Assembly (NCBI GenBank): GCA_947473475.1
Contig: CANJBZ010000016.1
Span: 20,809 to 84,808, forward strand
Source of the DNA: Alphaproteobacteria bacterium
Lineage (GTDB): Bacteria; Pseudomonadota; Alphaproteobacteria; Micropepsales; Micropepsaceae
Direction of reading: 5' to 3'
Length of the DNA: 64,000 bases
In this document: in pieces, positions 35,981 through 43,911 of the stretch
How the letters are laid out: each line of letters begins with the position of its first letter
How positions within the stretch are numbered: the first letter of the stretch is position 1
Position numbers and translations under genes: made by a program
Notes under the pieces: generated by a model
The model's database searches: none
The model's input: only the letters and a program-made list of their open reading frames with translations
What the model was told of the DNA's origin: nothing

Positions 35981-36115
35981 GCGCGCCCCCTCCGTCTCGC
36001 CGCTTCGCGGCGATCCACCTTCCCCGTAACAACGGGGGAGGAAAACAGAGGCGCACCCTTTTCCTCCCCCGTCGTTACGGGGGAGGGGGACCGCGAAGCG
36101 GTGGAGGGGGCGCTG
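35981..36115. repeat. palindromic intergenic repeat, family D copy 2 (mirrored)
   Basis: About 135 bp with two facing arms. Left: CCCCCTCCGTCTCGCCGCTTCGCGG and a CCCCGTAACAACGGGG hairpin (described by its halves). Right: CCCCCGTCGTTACGGGGG, then CCGCGAAGCGGTGGAGGGGG. Shares all modules with 20231-20285. Lies between two minus-strand transcription units. Confidence 0.87.
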
Positions 36116-36120
36116 GCGCA

Positions 36121-37119
36121 TCAGAACCAGCTATCGACTTCGCCGTAGTTCTGGACGAACAGGTCGTCCACCTTCGGCTTTTCGGCGATCAAATGCTGGT
36201 CGTGCAAATAGGTGACGAGGGCTTCCAGCGTGGGGCGATTTTTCTTGACGCCATACGGCCAGGGATCGCCGCCGAATACGTCGTAAATCTCGTCGATGTC
36301 GCGCATCAGCCACGGCGTCATGTAACGCAGGGCGCGCAGATTATACATTTTCTTCAGCGCAATGCGTTTGGACTTCTCGAAGGCATTGTACAGGCTGGTG
36401 GCGATGAAGGGATAACGCTCGTACAGATCGCGCTTGATCGCGATCAGATGCATGATCGGATAGATGCGCGTCTTTGCGTAATATTGCTTTTCCAGCTCGA
36501 CATAATCGGGGAACAGGCGCGCGATATCGGGATTGTGGCGGATGGATTCCGGCAGACTGGTGCCCAGCGTCGCGTCTACGAAATTTTCTTCGATCAGATC
36601 GCTGAGCGAGCGGCCCTTTGGCGCATATTCCAGTTCCATCGGCTTCAGCAGCGGCAACACGTGCGGATCGCCGTGGCTGCCGGCGTGATTGACCGCGCCC
36701 TGCACCCAATGGATTTTCTCGACGTCCACGCCGTATTCGTGCTGCAGCAGGCCGCGAATAAAAATCGCCGCGGTCATCGTGTACAGCGGGACGCCGACCC
36801 GCTTGCCTTCCAAATCTTTTGGCGACTTGATTCCCGACTTTTTGTTGATGGCGATGAAGCCATGCCGGAAGCAGCGCGACGGAAACACCGGCAGCGCCAC
36901 AAACGGGCACTGCTTGTTGGCGAAACGCTGGACAAATTCGGACGAGGAATATTCCGCAACGTCGAATTCCTGCCCGCCGGACATGCGGTCGAAAATCGGT
37001 CGCGGCTCTTCGATCGGCATGAAGTTCAAATCGATGCCGTCCGGCTTCACTTCGCCGGTGTAGAGCGGCTGCACGCGGTCATAGAGCGCGCAGGCAAAAC
37101 TGAGCTGCAGATTTCCCAC
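36121..37119 (-). CDS. 4,5-dihydroxyphthalate decarboxylase-like protein (periplasmic-binding fold)
   Basis: 332-aa protein of the group annotated as 4,5-dihydroxyphthalate decarboxylase (Pht5), which uses a type 2 periplasmic-binding-protein fold without a signal peptide. LQLSFACALYDRVQPLYTGE at the start, then FDVAEYSSSEFVQRF, PVFPSRCFRHGFIAINKKSG and DLEGKRVGVPLYTMTAAIFIRGLL. GTG 37119 has AAGG 8 nt upstream; TTG 37149 is an alternative. If active it would produce protocatechuate, the substrate of ligAB 14 kb away. A solute-binding role is less likely without an export signal or ABC genes. It follows an FAH gene by 37 nt. Confidence 0.78.
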   Translation of the reverse strand: MGNLQLSFACALYDRVQPLYTGEVKPDGIDLNFMPIEEPRPIFDRMSGGQEFDVAEYSSSEFVQRFANKQCPFVALPVFPSRCFRHGFIAINKKSGIKSPKDLEGKRVGVPLYTMTAAIFIRGLLQHEYGVDVEKIHWVQGAVNHAGSHGDPHVLPLLKPMELEYAPKGRSLSDLIEENFVDATLGTSLPESIRHNPDIARLFPDYVELEKQYYAKTRIYPIMHLIAIKRDLYERYPFIATSLYNAFEKSKRIALKKMYNLRALRYMTPWLMRDIDEIYDVFGGDPWPYGVKKNRPTLEALVTYLHDQHLIAEKPKVDDLFVQNYGEVDSWF

Positions 37120-37156
37120 TGTCCCCACCTTGCTATGTCGAAAAAGCAACGAGCTT

Positions 37157-38032
37157 CTACGTCTCGTCGACGACCGTATTCCGTAAAACGCCGAGCTCCG
37201 GCACTTCCACTTCCAGCACGTCGCCCGGCTTCAGCCATGCGGGCGGCGTCTGATGTCCGCCGGCGCCGACCGGCGTTCCCGTAAAGATCAGATCGCCCGG
37301 CTTCAGTGTCGCAAACTGCGTGATGTAATTCAGCAGCCAGGAGAAATCCCAGGTCAGCCGTTCGGTGTTGTCGTCCTGACGCAGCTCGCCGTTCACCCGC
37401 GTCATCAAGTGCAGCGGCGCGCCGGGGTTCACCTCATCGGCCGGCACGATCCACGGGCCCAGACTGCCGGAGGCGTCGAAATTCTTGCCCTGTGTGACGT
37501 TGAGGCTGCCGTGACGCAGCCAGTCGCGCAACGTGCCTTCATTGCCGAGCGTCATTCCCCACAGCATGGACAGCGCCTGGTCACGCGGGACGTTCCGCCC
37601 GCCTTTGCCGACCACCAGGACGATCTCGCCCTCATAGTCGAATTTCTCGGATGCTTTGGGGCGGACCAGCGCCTGGTTGTGGCCGACCAGCGAGTCCGGG
37701 AAGCGGACGAACAGGTTGGGATATTTCGGCTTCTCGCGGCCGTCTTTGTATTCAGCCGAGCGCTCCGGGTAATTGATGCCGACGCAGACGATCTTTTCTG
37801 GAAACAGGACGGGGCGCAGGAATTCGATCTCGTCCAGCCGGTAATCGGCGAAGGGAAAGGCGCTTGCCGCCCGGGCGTCCTTCAGCCCCGCCTCGCCCGC
37901 CTGGATCAGCGACAGCAGCGAGGCATATTTGCCCCCGAGCCGCCCGCCCAAATCCACCATTCCGGCGCCGGTTACCGCCCCGAAGCTGGTGCGGCCATGA
38001 ATGCTGAAGCTGGTCAGTCGTGTGGCTGTCAT
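37157..38032 (-). CDS. fumarylacetoacetate hydrolase-fold enzyme (copy 2)
   Basis: 291-aa FAH-fold protein: CVGINYPERSAEYKDGREKP, FDYEGEIVLVVGKGG metal site, GMTLGNEGTLRDWLRHG, NFDASGSLGPWIVPADEV and the C-terminal DLIFTGTPVGAGGHQTPP. It shares architecture but not close sequence with copy 1. Probably hydrolyses or decarboxylates a C-C bond in a 2-oxo acid from aromatic breakdown. First gene of a two-gene unit with the Pht5-like protein; divergent from the bicupin at 38160. Confidence 0.88.
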   Translation of the reverse strand: MTATRLTSFSIHGRTSFGAVTGAGMVDLGGRLGGKYASLLSLIQAGEAGLKDARAASAFPFADYRLDEIEFLRPVLFPEKIVCVGINYPERSAEYKDGREKPKYPNLFVRFPDSLVGHNQALVRPKASEKFDYEGEIVLVVGKGGRNVPRDQALSMLWGMTLGNEGTLRDWLRHGSLNVTQGKNFDASGSLGPWIVPADEVNPGAPLHLMTRVNGELRQDDNTERLTWDFSWLLNYITQFATLKPGDLIFTGTPVGAGGHQTPPAWLKPGDVLEVEVPELGVLRNTVVDET

Positions 38033-38159
38033 AGCGCGAAACTAGCGCCTAAAACCCCAGCGTCAAGGCACGTTTAGCCATCACGCAAGCCTCAATTTGA
38101 CGCGCGGGCGGCGATGGCTATTCTGCCCCGCAAATTCATCCCCTGAAGGAAAACGACAG

Positions 38160-39380
38160 ATGCATGACGTAGCAGCAAAGGTCCATTGGCACGAACCCAG
38201 CGGCGGCAAGCGCGCCGGCTTTGGCAAATGGGGCCGGGTGAAGACGCCCTATGACGTTTTCATGGAATCCGAGGGCATTCCCTGCTTCCGCGACATCGGC
38301 ATCTCCAAGGTCCAGAACCTGCCGCTGGCGCCCTGGAAACGCCTGGGCGGCCGTGGAACCTATATCCAGCTCTATGGGACCGAGTCCAAATGGGGTGGCT
38401 ACCTCGTCGAAGTGCCTGGCCGGGGCGCGCTGAACCCGGAAAAGCACCTGTTCGAGAAGATCTATTTTGTGGTCGAAGGCCGCGGTTCGACGGAAGTCTG
38501 GCTGGAAGGCGATACCAAGCGCCACACCTTCGAATGGCAGCAGGGCTCGCTGTTCTCCATTCCGCTGAACGCCTACCACCGCATCGTGAATGCGGCCTCG
38601 GCCCCGGCGCTACTGCTGGCCGGCACGACCGCCCCAGTGACCATGAACGCACTGCAGTCGGTGGATGCGATCTTCAATAACCCCATGCAGTTCCGCGACC
38701 GCTTCTCGGGCGCCGACGATTTCTACAAATATAACGACGATGTCGAGCCCGATCCCGTGCGCGGCCTAGCCATGCGCCGCACCAATTTCGTGCCGGATGC
38801 GGTGAATTGCGATCTGCCGCTCGACAACCGCCGCTCGCCGGGCTTCCGCCGCGTCGAGCCGTTCATGACCGGCAACTCGTTCTATTTCTGGATCGGCCAG
38901 CACGAAAATGGCCGCTATTCCAAGGCGCATGCCCATACGTCCGCCGCGGTGCTCATCTGCATCAAGGGCAAGGGTTACACCCATACTTGGCCCGAACGCC
39001 TGGGCGTGTCGCCCTGGAAGGACGGCAACCAGGATCAGATCAAGCGCATCGACTATGAACCCGTCGGCATTATCTCGGCCGCACCGGGCGGCGCGCGCTG
39101 GTATCACCAGCACTTCGGCGTATCCAAAGACCCGCTGCGCCTGATGGCATGGTTTGGCCCGCACAATCCGGGCCGCGAGCCGGGCCCGCCGGGCGAACAG
39201 CATATCGACTACACCGGCATGGACATCACCGAAGGCGGCACCGCCATCCCCTATTGGATGGAAGACCCGCAGGTGAAAAAGGACTGGCAAGCCAAGATCG
39301 CCGAAAACAGCGTGCCAAGCCGCATGCTGCCGGAGTTCTACGACCCGAACTTCAAAGGCGAACTGCCGAAGGGGGTCTAA
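38160..39380 (+). CDS. bicupin domain protein
   Basis: 406-aa protein with two cupin barrels. Cupin 1 is around residues 100-180: HLFEKIYFVVEGRGSTEVW, SLFSIPLNAYHRIVNA. Cupin 2 is around 255-350: YSKAHAHTSAAVLICIKGKG (HxH retained) and GGARWYHQHFGVSKDPLRLM. ATG 38160 has AAGGA upstream; the preceding 21 codons are not family-like. Distinct from the gentisate-dioxygenase-like pair, as the second rather than the first barrel holds the His pair. A ring-cleavage or oxalate-type dioxygenase role is possible; the precise reaction is unknown. Confidence 0.82.
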   Translation: MHDVAAKVHWHEPSGGKRAGFGKWGRVKTPYDVFMESEGIPCFRDIGISKVQNLPLAPWKRLGGRGTYIQLYGTESKWGGYLVEVPGRGALNPEKHLFEKIYFVVEGRGSTEVWLEGDTKRHTFEWQQGSLFSIPLNAYHRIVNAASAPALLLAGTTAPVTMNALQSVDAIFNNPMQFRDRFSGADDFYKYNDDVEPDPVRGLAMRRTNFVPDAVNCDLPLDNRRSPGFRRVEPFMTGNSFYFWIGQHENGRYSKAHAHTSAAVLICIKGKGYTHTWPERLGVSPWKDGNQDQIKRIDYEPVGIISAAPGGARWYHQHFGVSKDPLRLMAWFGPHNPGREPGPPGEQHIDYTGMDITEGGTAIPYWMEDPQVKKDWQAKIAENSVPSRMLPEFYDPNFKGELPKGV

Positions 39381-39392
39381 GGCCCTAAAAGG

Positions 39393-39490
39393 GGTTTCAC
39401 CAAGGACACGAAGGAAGCACGAAGCACACGAAGCAGCTTTGTGACCTTCGTGTCTTCTTGGTGTCCTTGGTGGTTCCTCTTTTTATTGAG
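39393..39490. repeat. palindromic intergenic repeat, family E copy 2
   Basis: CACCAAGGACACGAAGGAAG pairs with TTCGTGTCTTCTTGGTG; the end is GGTTCCTC, a T-run and TTGAGGG running into the next start codon. Homologous to 28492-28597. Confidence 0.87.
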
Positions 39491-39496
39491 GGCGCA

Positions 39497-40606
39497 ATGA
39501 CTCTCTTCATCAACAATGACGATGTCGCCAAGGTGCTGACGATGGAGGACACCATCGCGGCGCTGGAAGCGTCTTATGCCGGTCTCGCGACCAAAGAAAC
39601 CGTTTGCCGGCCGCGCATCGACATTCGTATTCCAACCAGTGACCCCGCCAAGAATTATCAATTCGGCAGCATGGAAGGCGGCTCGACCGCTGGATATTTC
39701 GCGGTCCGCATGAAGTCGGATATCGTCTACGAAAGCGAATACAACGGCGTTCGCACGCAGGAAAAATACTGTACCAAGCCGGGCCTCTATTGCGGGCTTG
39801 TCTTTTTGACGTCCATCGAAACGGGCGAGCCGCTCGCGCTCATCAATGACGGTATCTTGCAGCACATGCGCGTCGGCGGCGACGGCGGTATCGGCACGAA
39901 ATATATGGCGCGCGCCGACGCCAGCGTTGTCGGCATGCTCGGCTCGGGCGGCATGGCCCATTCGCACATGCAGTCACTGACGGCGGTGCGCAACATCAAG
40001 CGGTTGCAGATATTCAGCCCGACCAAAGCCAACCGCGAACGCTTCGGCCATGAAGTCGCCGAGGAATTCGGCATCGAAGTGAAAGTCTGCGAGCGGCCCG
40101 AAGAAATTTACGAAGGCGCGGACATCGTGGCCGCGCTGACGGATTCCGCGGTGCCGGTGTTGGATGGCACGCGGCTCGCGAAGGGCACGCATGTGATCAA
40201 TATCGGCGGCTCTGGCGTGCCAGACGATGAGACGCTCAGGCGCGTGGACCTCTATCTGCGGCTCGGCGATTCACCAGCGCCGACGAGTAATCCGGGCCTC
40301 CTGATCGACGACGAACATATCGGCTGGGAAGCGCGTCCGGCTGCGCCCAAGCATGGCGATGGACGCAAGAGCCGCGGGCGCGGCCATGGCGTGCTGCTGC
40401 CGGAAAAGCGCATTTCTCTGGCCGACATTTTCGCTGGGCGCAGCAAAGGGCGGACCTCGCCGGATCAGATCACCTATTCCGAGCGCGGAAATATCCAGGG
40501 CGCACAGTTTTTTGCCGTGGCTGGCAAAGTCTACGAAAAGGCCAAGGCGGCCGGATTGGGCCGTGAAATTCCGACGGAGTGGTTTCTGCAGACGATTAGA
40601 AACTGA
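39497..40606 (+). CDS. ornithine cyclodeaminase / mu-crystallin family dehydrogenase
   Basis: 369-aa NAD(P)-binding protein: the Rossmann motif GMLGSGGMAHSHMQSL and the earlier NDGILQHMRVGGDGGIGTKY are family hallmarks, with ADIVAALTDSAVPVLDG and NIGGSGVPDDETLRRVDLY later. Longer than typical ornithine cyclodeaminases (about 330 aa) because of inserts near residues 60-95 and 270-300. ATG 39497 follows GAGGG from a family-E repeat; the upstream in-frame start lies within the repeat. Members reduce imines or deaminate amino acids; aromatic or alkylated substrates are possible here. Confidence 0.87.
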   Translation: MTLFINNDDVAKVLTMEDTIAALEASYAGLATKETVCRPRIDIRIPTSDPAKNYQFGSMEGGSTAGYFAVRMKSDIVYESEYNGVRTQEKYCTKPGLYCGLVFLTSIETGEPLALINDGILQHMRVGGDGGIGTKYMARADASVVGMLGSGGMAHSHMQSLTAVRNIKRLQIFSPTKANRERFGHEVAEEFGIEVKVCERPEEIYEGADIVAALTDSAVPVLDGTRLAKGTHVINIGGSGVPDDETLRRVDLYLRLGDSPAPTSNPGLLIDDEHIGWEARPAAPKHGDGRKSRGRGHGVLLPEKRISLADIFAGRSKGRTSPDQITYSERGNIQGAQFFAVAGKVYEKAKAAGLGREIPTEWFLQTIRN

Positions 40607-40681
40607 TCACCTTCGCGAAGGCGTTCTCGTTTCCGCCAAGCTCCGATTGACACGCTCGCATGGCTGCTGAGACTAGCCGTC

Positions 40682-41764
40682 ATGCGAGCGAAAATCCTCC
40701 GCTTCTCTATGTGCCTGTTTGCGACGCTGCTGCCAACGTTGGCGCGAGCCGCAACGCCCGCATTCGATCCGGCACAGCTTTCGCGCGCGGTCGAACAAAT
40801 CGGCGCTTTTCAGCGCGCCCATGCATTGATCGTCGCGCGCGATGGCAAGCCGCTGGTGGAGCGGGTTTTCCGTGGGCCATCGCTCGATACGCCGGTCAAC
40901 GTCAAATCCGCGTCGAAAACGATTGTCGATGCGCTGATCGGCATCGCCATCGACAAGAAGATGATCGCGAGTACCGATTCTCCGATCCTGCCGCTGCTCA
41001 AGGCGCGCGCGCCCGCGGGGCTTTCGCCGAAGGTCGGCGCCATCACGGTCGACCATCTGTTGTCGATGCGGGCCGGTCTCGAGCGCACGTCCGGGCGGCT
41101 CTATTACGGCCGCTGGGTGGCCAGTCCAAATTGGATACAGGCCGCGCTGTCGCGTCCGTTCGCCGATGAGCCCGGCGGCATGATGCTGTATTCGACGGGC
41201 AACACGCATTTGTTGTCGGCGATCCTGACCGACATATCGGGGCGCACGACTCTGGACCTGGCGCGCGAATGGCTTGGCAAGCCGCTGGATATGGCCATTC
41301 CCGCCTGGACGCGCGATCCGCAAGGCGTCTATTTCGGCGGCAACGAGATGGCGGTCAGTCCTCGTGCGCTGCTGCGTTTCGGGGAAATGTTCCGCAATGG
41401 CGGCATGCACCAAGGCACGCGCGTTTTGCCCGAAAGCTGGGTGCGCGCCTCATGGACCGCACGCACACATGACCGCCATGACGATGGTTACGGCTATGGC
41501 TGGTTCATCACCGAGGCGCACGGCCAGCGTATTTATTACGCCTGGGGCTTCGGAGGGCAGATGCTTTACGTCGTGCCGTCACTGGCGATGACGATTGTGG
41601 TCACGTCCGATTCATCGGCCAATTTCATCGAGACCGATTATCACTGCGCGCTGCAAACCATCATCGGCGACGGCTTTGTTCCCACCGCGATGAACCAGCG
41701 TTTCAACGAACCCTCAATCGCCTCCATACACGGCTGCAACGTCGTGCAAGGATTCGCGCCATAA
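40682..41764 (+). CDS. serine hydrolase of the class C beta-lactamase/esterase fold
   Basis: 360-aa exported protein (signal MRAKILRFSMCLFATLLPTLARA). Catalytic SxxK is SASK about residue 77 (NVKSASKTIVDALIG), YxN is YSTGN, and the third box is near WGFGGQMLYVVP, where HxG/KTG is replaced, as in esterase-like relatives. Periplasmic esterase or peptidase activity is likely. A perfect GC hairpin follows the stop. Confidence 0.88.
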   Translation: MRAKILRFSMCLFATLLPTLARAATPAFDPAQLSRAVEQIGAFQRAHALIVARDGKPLVERVFRGPSLDTPVNVKSASKTIVDALIGIAIDKKMIASTDSPILPLLKARAPAGLSPKVGAITVDHLLSMRAGLERTSGRLYYGRWVASPNWIQAALSRPFADEPGGMMLYSTGNTHLLSAILTDISGRTTLDLAREWLGKPLDMAIPAWTRDPQGVYFGGNEMAVSPRALLRFGEMFRNGGMHQGTRVLPESWVRASWTARTHDRHDDGYGYGWFITEAHGQRIYYAWGFGGQMLYVVPSLAMTIVVTSDSSANFIETDYHCALQTIIGDGFVPTAMNQRFNEPSIASIHGCNVVQGFAP

Positions 41765-41766
41765 TT

Positions 41767-41791
41767 CCCTCTCCCCTTTTCGGGGAGAGGG
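41767..41791. terminator. GC-rich hairpin after the serine hydrolase
   Basis: CCCTCTCCCC-TTTTC-GGGGAGAGGG, a perfect 10-bp stem 2 nt after the stop. It is also a short relative of repeat family C. Followed at 41857-41877 by a second palindrome (TGGCCGGG-GCAAG-CCCGGCCA) before the convergent cupin gene. Confidence 0.6.
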
Positions 41792-41889
41792 TTAGGGTGA
41801 GGGGGCGGTCTCTCTGCCGCACGATCTTTTCGCCGCGCAGACGCGCGGCGGCTGGGTGGCCGGGGCAAGCCCGGCCATGGTGAGTGGGA

Positions 41890-42366
41890 TCACCCCACGG
41901 CTTGCAGCACGGTATCGCCGCGTTTTACCGGCTCGGCGGCGACCAGCACGAAGGCAATAACGCATGCCTCGGTCCCGCGGTTGATCCAATTGTGTACCGT
42001 GCCGCGCTGCACCAAAACATCGCCCTGCTTCAGATGTACCGATGTGCCGTCCATCTCCATGTCGATCTCGCCGGAGATGACAACCGCGTAATCGATTGAG
42101 TCGGTACGATGGTTGCGGGGCGACACGCCCGGCTCATAGCGCACGATGCGAAACACCGTGCCGCCGGGATCGGTCGAAGCGACCGGGCGCAAGCCGCCGT
42201 CTTCTGAACCGGCATTGTCGGTTGGGAACGATCCCGTTGACCACACCACGCAACTGTGGTGCCTTTCGCGGCCCGAGCGCACATTCCTGCACGCCTCATC
42301 GAACAGCACGATGGGCTTGCCATTCTCGTCATGACCGGTAACGACACGTCTGATTTTCAGGGACAT
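41890..42366 (-). CDS. cupin domain protein
   Basis: 158-aa cytosolic single-cupin protein. N-terminal RRVVTGHDENGKPIVLFDE is followed by a cupin: PGVSPRNHRTDSIDYAVVISGEIDMEMDG, then LKQGDVLVQRGTVHNWINRGTE. His residues at both cupin motifs remain, so metal binding is possible. Sequences starting with this xVVTGHDxxGK block are often found in aromatic catabolic regions without known reaction. Confidence 0.85.
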   Translation of the reverse strand: MSLKIRRVVTGHDENGKPIVLFDEACRNVRSGRERHHSCVVWSTGSFPTDNAGSEDGGLRPVASTDPGGTVFRIVRYEPGVSPRNHRTDSIDYAVVISGEIDMEMDGTSVHLKQGDVLVQRGTVHNWINRGTEACVIAFVLVAAEPVKRGDTVLQAVG

Positions 42367-42461
42367 CGCTGGATTCCATTGCGCAATAGGTGCCCGTTTC
42401 TTCTATTGTGCTCCGGGCTATCGCGCAAAGGTGTCACGCGAAGGCGCAAGGAAGGTGCCGG

Positions 42462-42737
42462 ATGAATTTCAGGATCGATCATCGTACACTGAAGGGCATG
42501 CCTTGGCCTTCCCCCTTTTCGCAGCGGCACAGAAGGCACACGTCCGAACCCGTGGCCATTCCAGCGGCAGCCGTGATCGCCGTCGCCGTGGCCGCCTTTG
42601 CCATAGGCGCGTTGGCGATCGGTAGCCTCGCGATCGGACGCATGGCGATAGGCCGCGCGCGCATCAAGAAACTGACCATCGACGAACTGAACGTGCGGCG
42701 GCTAAACGGAATCGAACAAGTCACACCAATGGAATAA
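42462..42737 (+). CDS. small protein with pentapeptide-like AIGxL repeats
   Basis: 91-aa protein; ATG 42462 has GAAGGT upstream (ATG 42498 possible). After a basic N-terminus it has a hydrophobic stretch VAIPAAAVIAVAVAAF that passes into a five-residue periodicity AIGALAIGSLAIGRMAIG and ends RARIKKLTIDELNVRRLNG. The period suggests either a glycine-zipper membrane hairpin or a short right-handed beta-helix. Many proteobacteria encode similar short proteins of unknown function. It lies 14 nt before the SMP-30 gene and may be its partner. Confidence 0.65.
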   Translation: MNFRIDHRTLKGMPWPSPFSQRHRRHTSEPVAIPAAAVIAVAVAAFAIGALAIGSLAIGRMAIGRARIKKLTIDELNVRRLNGIEQVTPME

Positions 42738-42751
42738 CCGGGGGATACCAC

Positions 42752-43786
42752 ATGGAACGGCGTACATTTCTAAAGGCTGCGGCAGGGACTGTCGCGGCGG
42801 CGGCGCTTGCACCGGCCGCGCACGCGGATGAGCTGCCATTGGGGCCGCTCCCCGGTACGCGCTACCCCGATCCGCGCGTAGAAGTGCTCAGTCCCAAGTT
42901 CAAGTACAAGATCGGCAACGCCTTCATCGAACGCGTCGCGACCGGCTGCCGTTGGGCGGAAGGGCCGGTGTATGTGCGCGACGGCGGCTATTTGCTGTGG
43001 AGCGACATTCCGAACAACCGCATCATGCGCTGGAGCGAAGACGACGGCCATGTCAGCGTGTTCCGCTCTCCGTCGAACAATTCCAACGGCAACACGCGCG
43101 ACCGCGAAGGCCGCCTGCTCACCTGCGAGCATGACACGCGCCGCGTCACACGCACGGAGCATGACAGCACCATCACCGTGCTGATGGACAAATTTAACGG
43201 CAAGCCGCTGAACGCGCCGAACGACGTGGTGGTTTCGGCCGATGGCGCCGTGTGGTTCACCGATCCGGGTTTCGGCATTTTCGGCAATTACGAAGGCCAC
43301 AAGGCCGAGCCCGAACTGCCGCCGAACGTTTACCGTCTGGATCCCAAGACCGGCCAGGCGACGGTGGTTTTTGCGCCCGATGCCGGACGTCCCAACGGAC
43401 TTGCGTTCTCACCCGACGAAAAGAAGCTGTACGTCATTCTGATGGCGTTCCCAGGCAACCGGCCGGCGGAAATTCGCGTTTTCGATGTGGCGGGTGGCAG
43501 CCTGACAAACGGCAAAGTGTTCGCGAACGATTTCACGCGCGGCAATACCGACGGCTTGCGCGTCGATATGGACGGCAATGTCTGGTGCAGCATGGGCAAT
43601 GGCGATGCGGCGGAAGACGGCGTGCGTTGCTACGCGCCGACGGGCGAATTGATCGGCAAAATCCATCTGCCGGAAACCTGCGCCAATCTCTGCTTCGGCG
43701 GCAAGAAGCGGAACCGCCTGTTCATGACGGCCAGCACTTCGATTTACTCCGTATACGTCGAAACCGTCGGCGCCATGGTGCCGTAA
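42752..43786 (+). CDS. SMP-30/gluconolactonase family lactonase, Tat-exported
   Basis: 344-aa six-bladed beta-propeller hydrolase with a Tat signal (MERRTFLKAAAGTVAAAALA). Metal-binding residues are in CRWAEGPVYV (Glu), LNAPNDVVVS (Asn) and GNTDGLRVDMDGNVW (Asp); NGNTRDREGRLLTCEHDTRRV is the standard blade. It probably hydrolyses a sugar or aromatic-pathway lactone in the periplasm. Confidence 0.9.
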   Translation: MERRTFLKAAAGTVAAAALAPAAHADELPLGPLPGTRYPDPRVEVLSPKFKYKIGNAFIERVATGCRWAEGPVYVRDGGYLLWSDIPNNRIMRWSEDDGHVSVFRSPSNNSNGNTRDREGRLLTCEHDTRRVTRTEHDSTITVLMDKFNGKPLNAPNDVVVSADGAVWFTDPGFGIFGNYEGHKAEPELPPNVYRLDPKTGQATVVFAPDAGRPNGLAFSPDEKKLYVILMAFPGNRPAEIRVFDVAGGSLTNGKVFANDFTRGNTDGLRVDMDGNVWCSMGNGDAAEDGVRCYAPTGELIGKIHLPETCANLCFGGKKRNRLFMTASTSIYSVYVETVGAMVP

Positions 43787-43810
43787 TCTTCCCTGGCGCT
43801 TGCTCCGCTT

Positions 43811-43902
43811 GTCATCCCGGCCGAGCGGAGCGAGAGCTGGGCCCCACGGCGCCTCAGTCCCGGTGGGTCCCGGATAGCCGCTGACGCGGCCTCCGGGATG
43901 AC
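43811..43902. repeat. palindrome-ended intergenic repeat, family G
   Basis: Perfect 10-bp terminal inverted repeats GTCATCCCGG and CCGGGATGAC enclose about 70 bp with further internal pairing (GGGTCCCGG and the CGCTGACGCG hairpin). It fills the gap between two convergent genes and may act as their terminator. Confidence 0.75.
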
Positions 43903-43911
43903 ACCCCAACA

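Noticed and set aside
36121-37119. ABC transporter substrate-binding protein
   Set aside because: The fold is similar, but there is no signal peptide and no permease or ATPase gene nearby.
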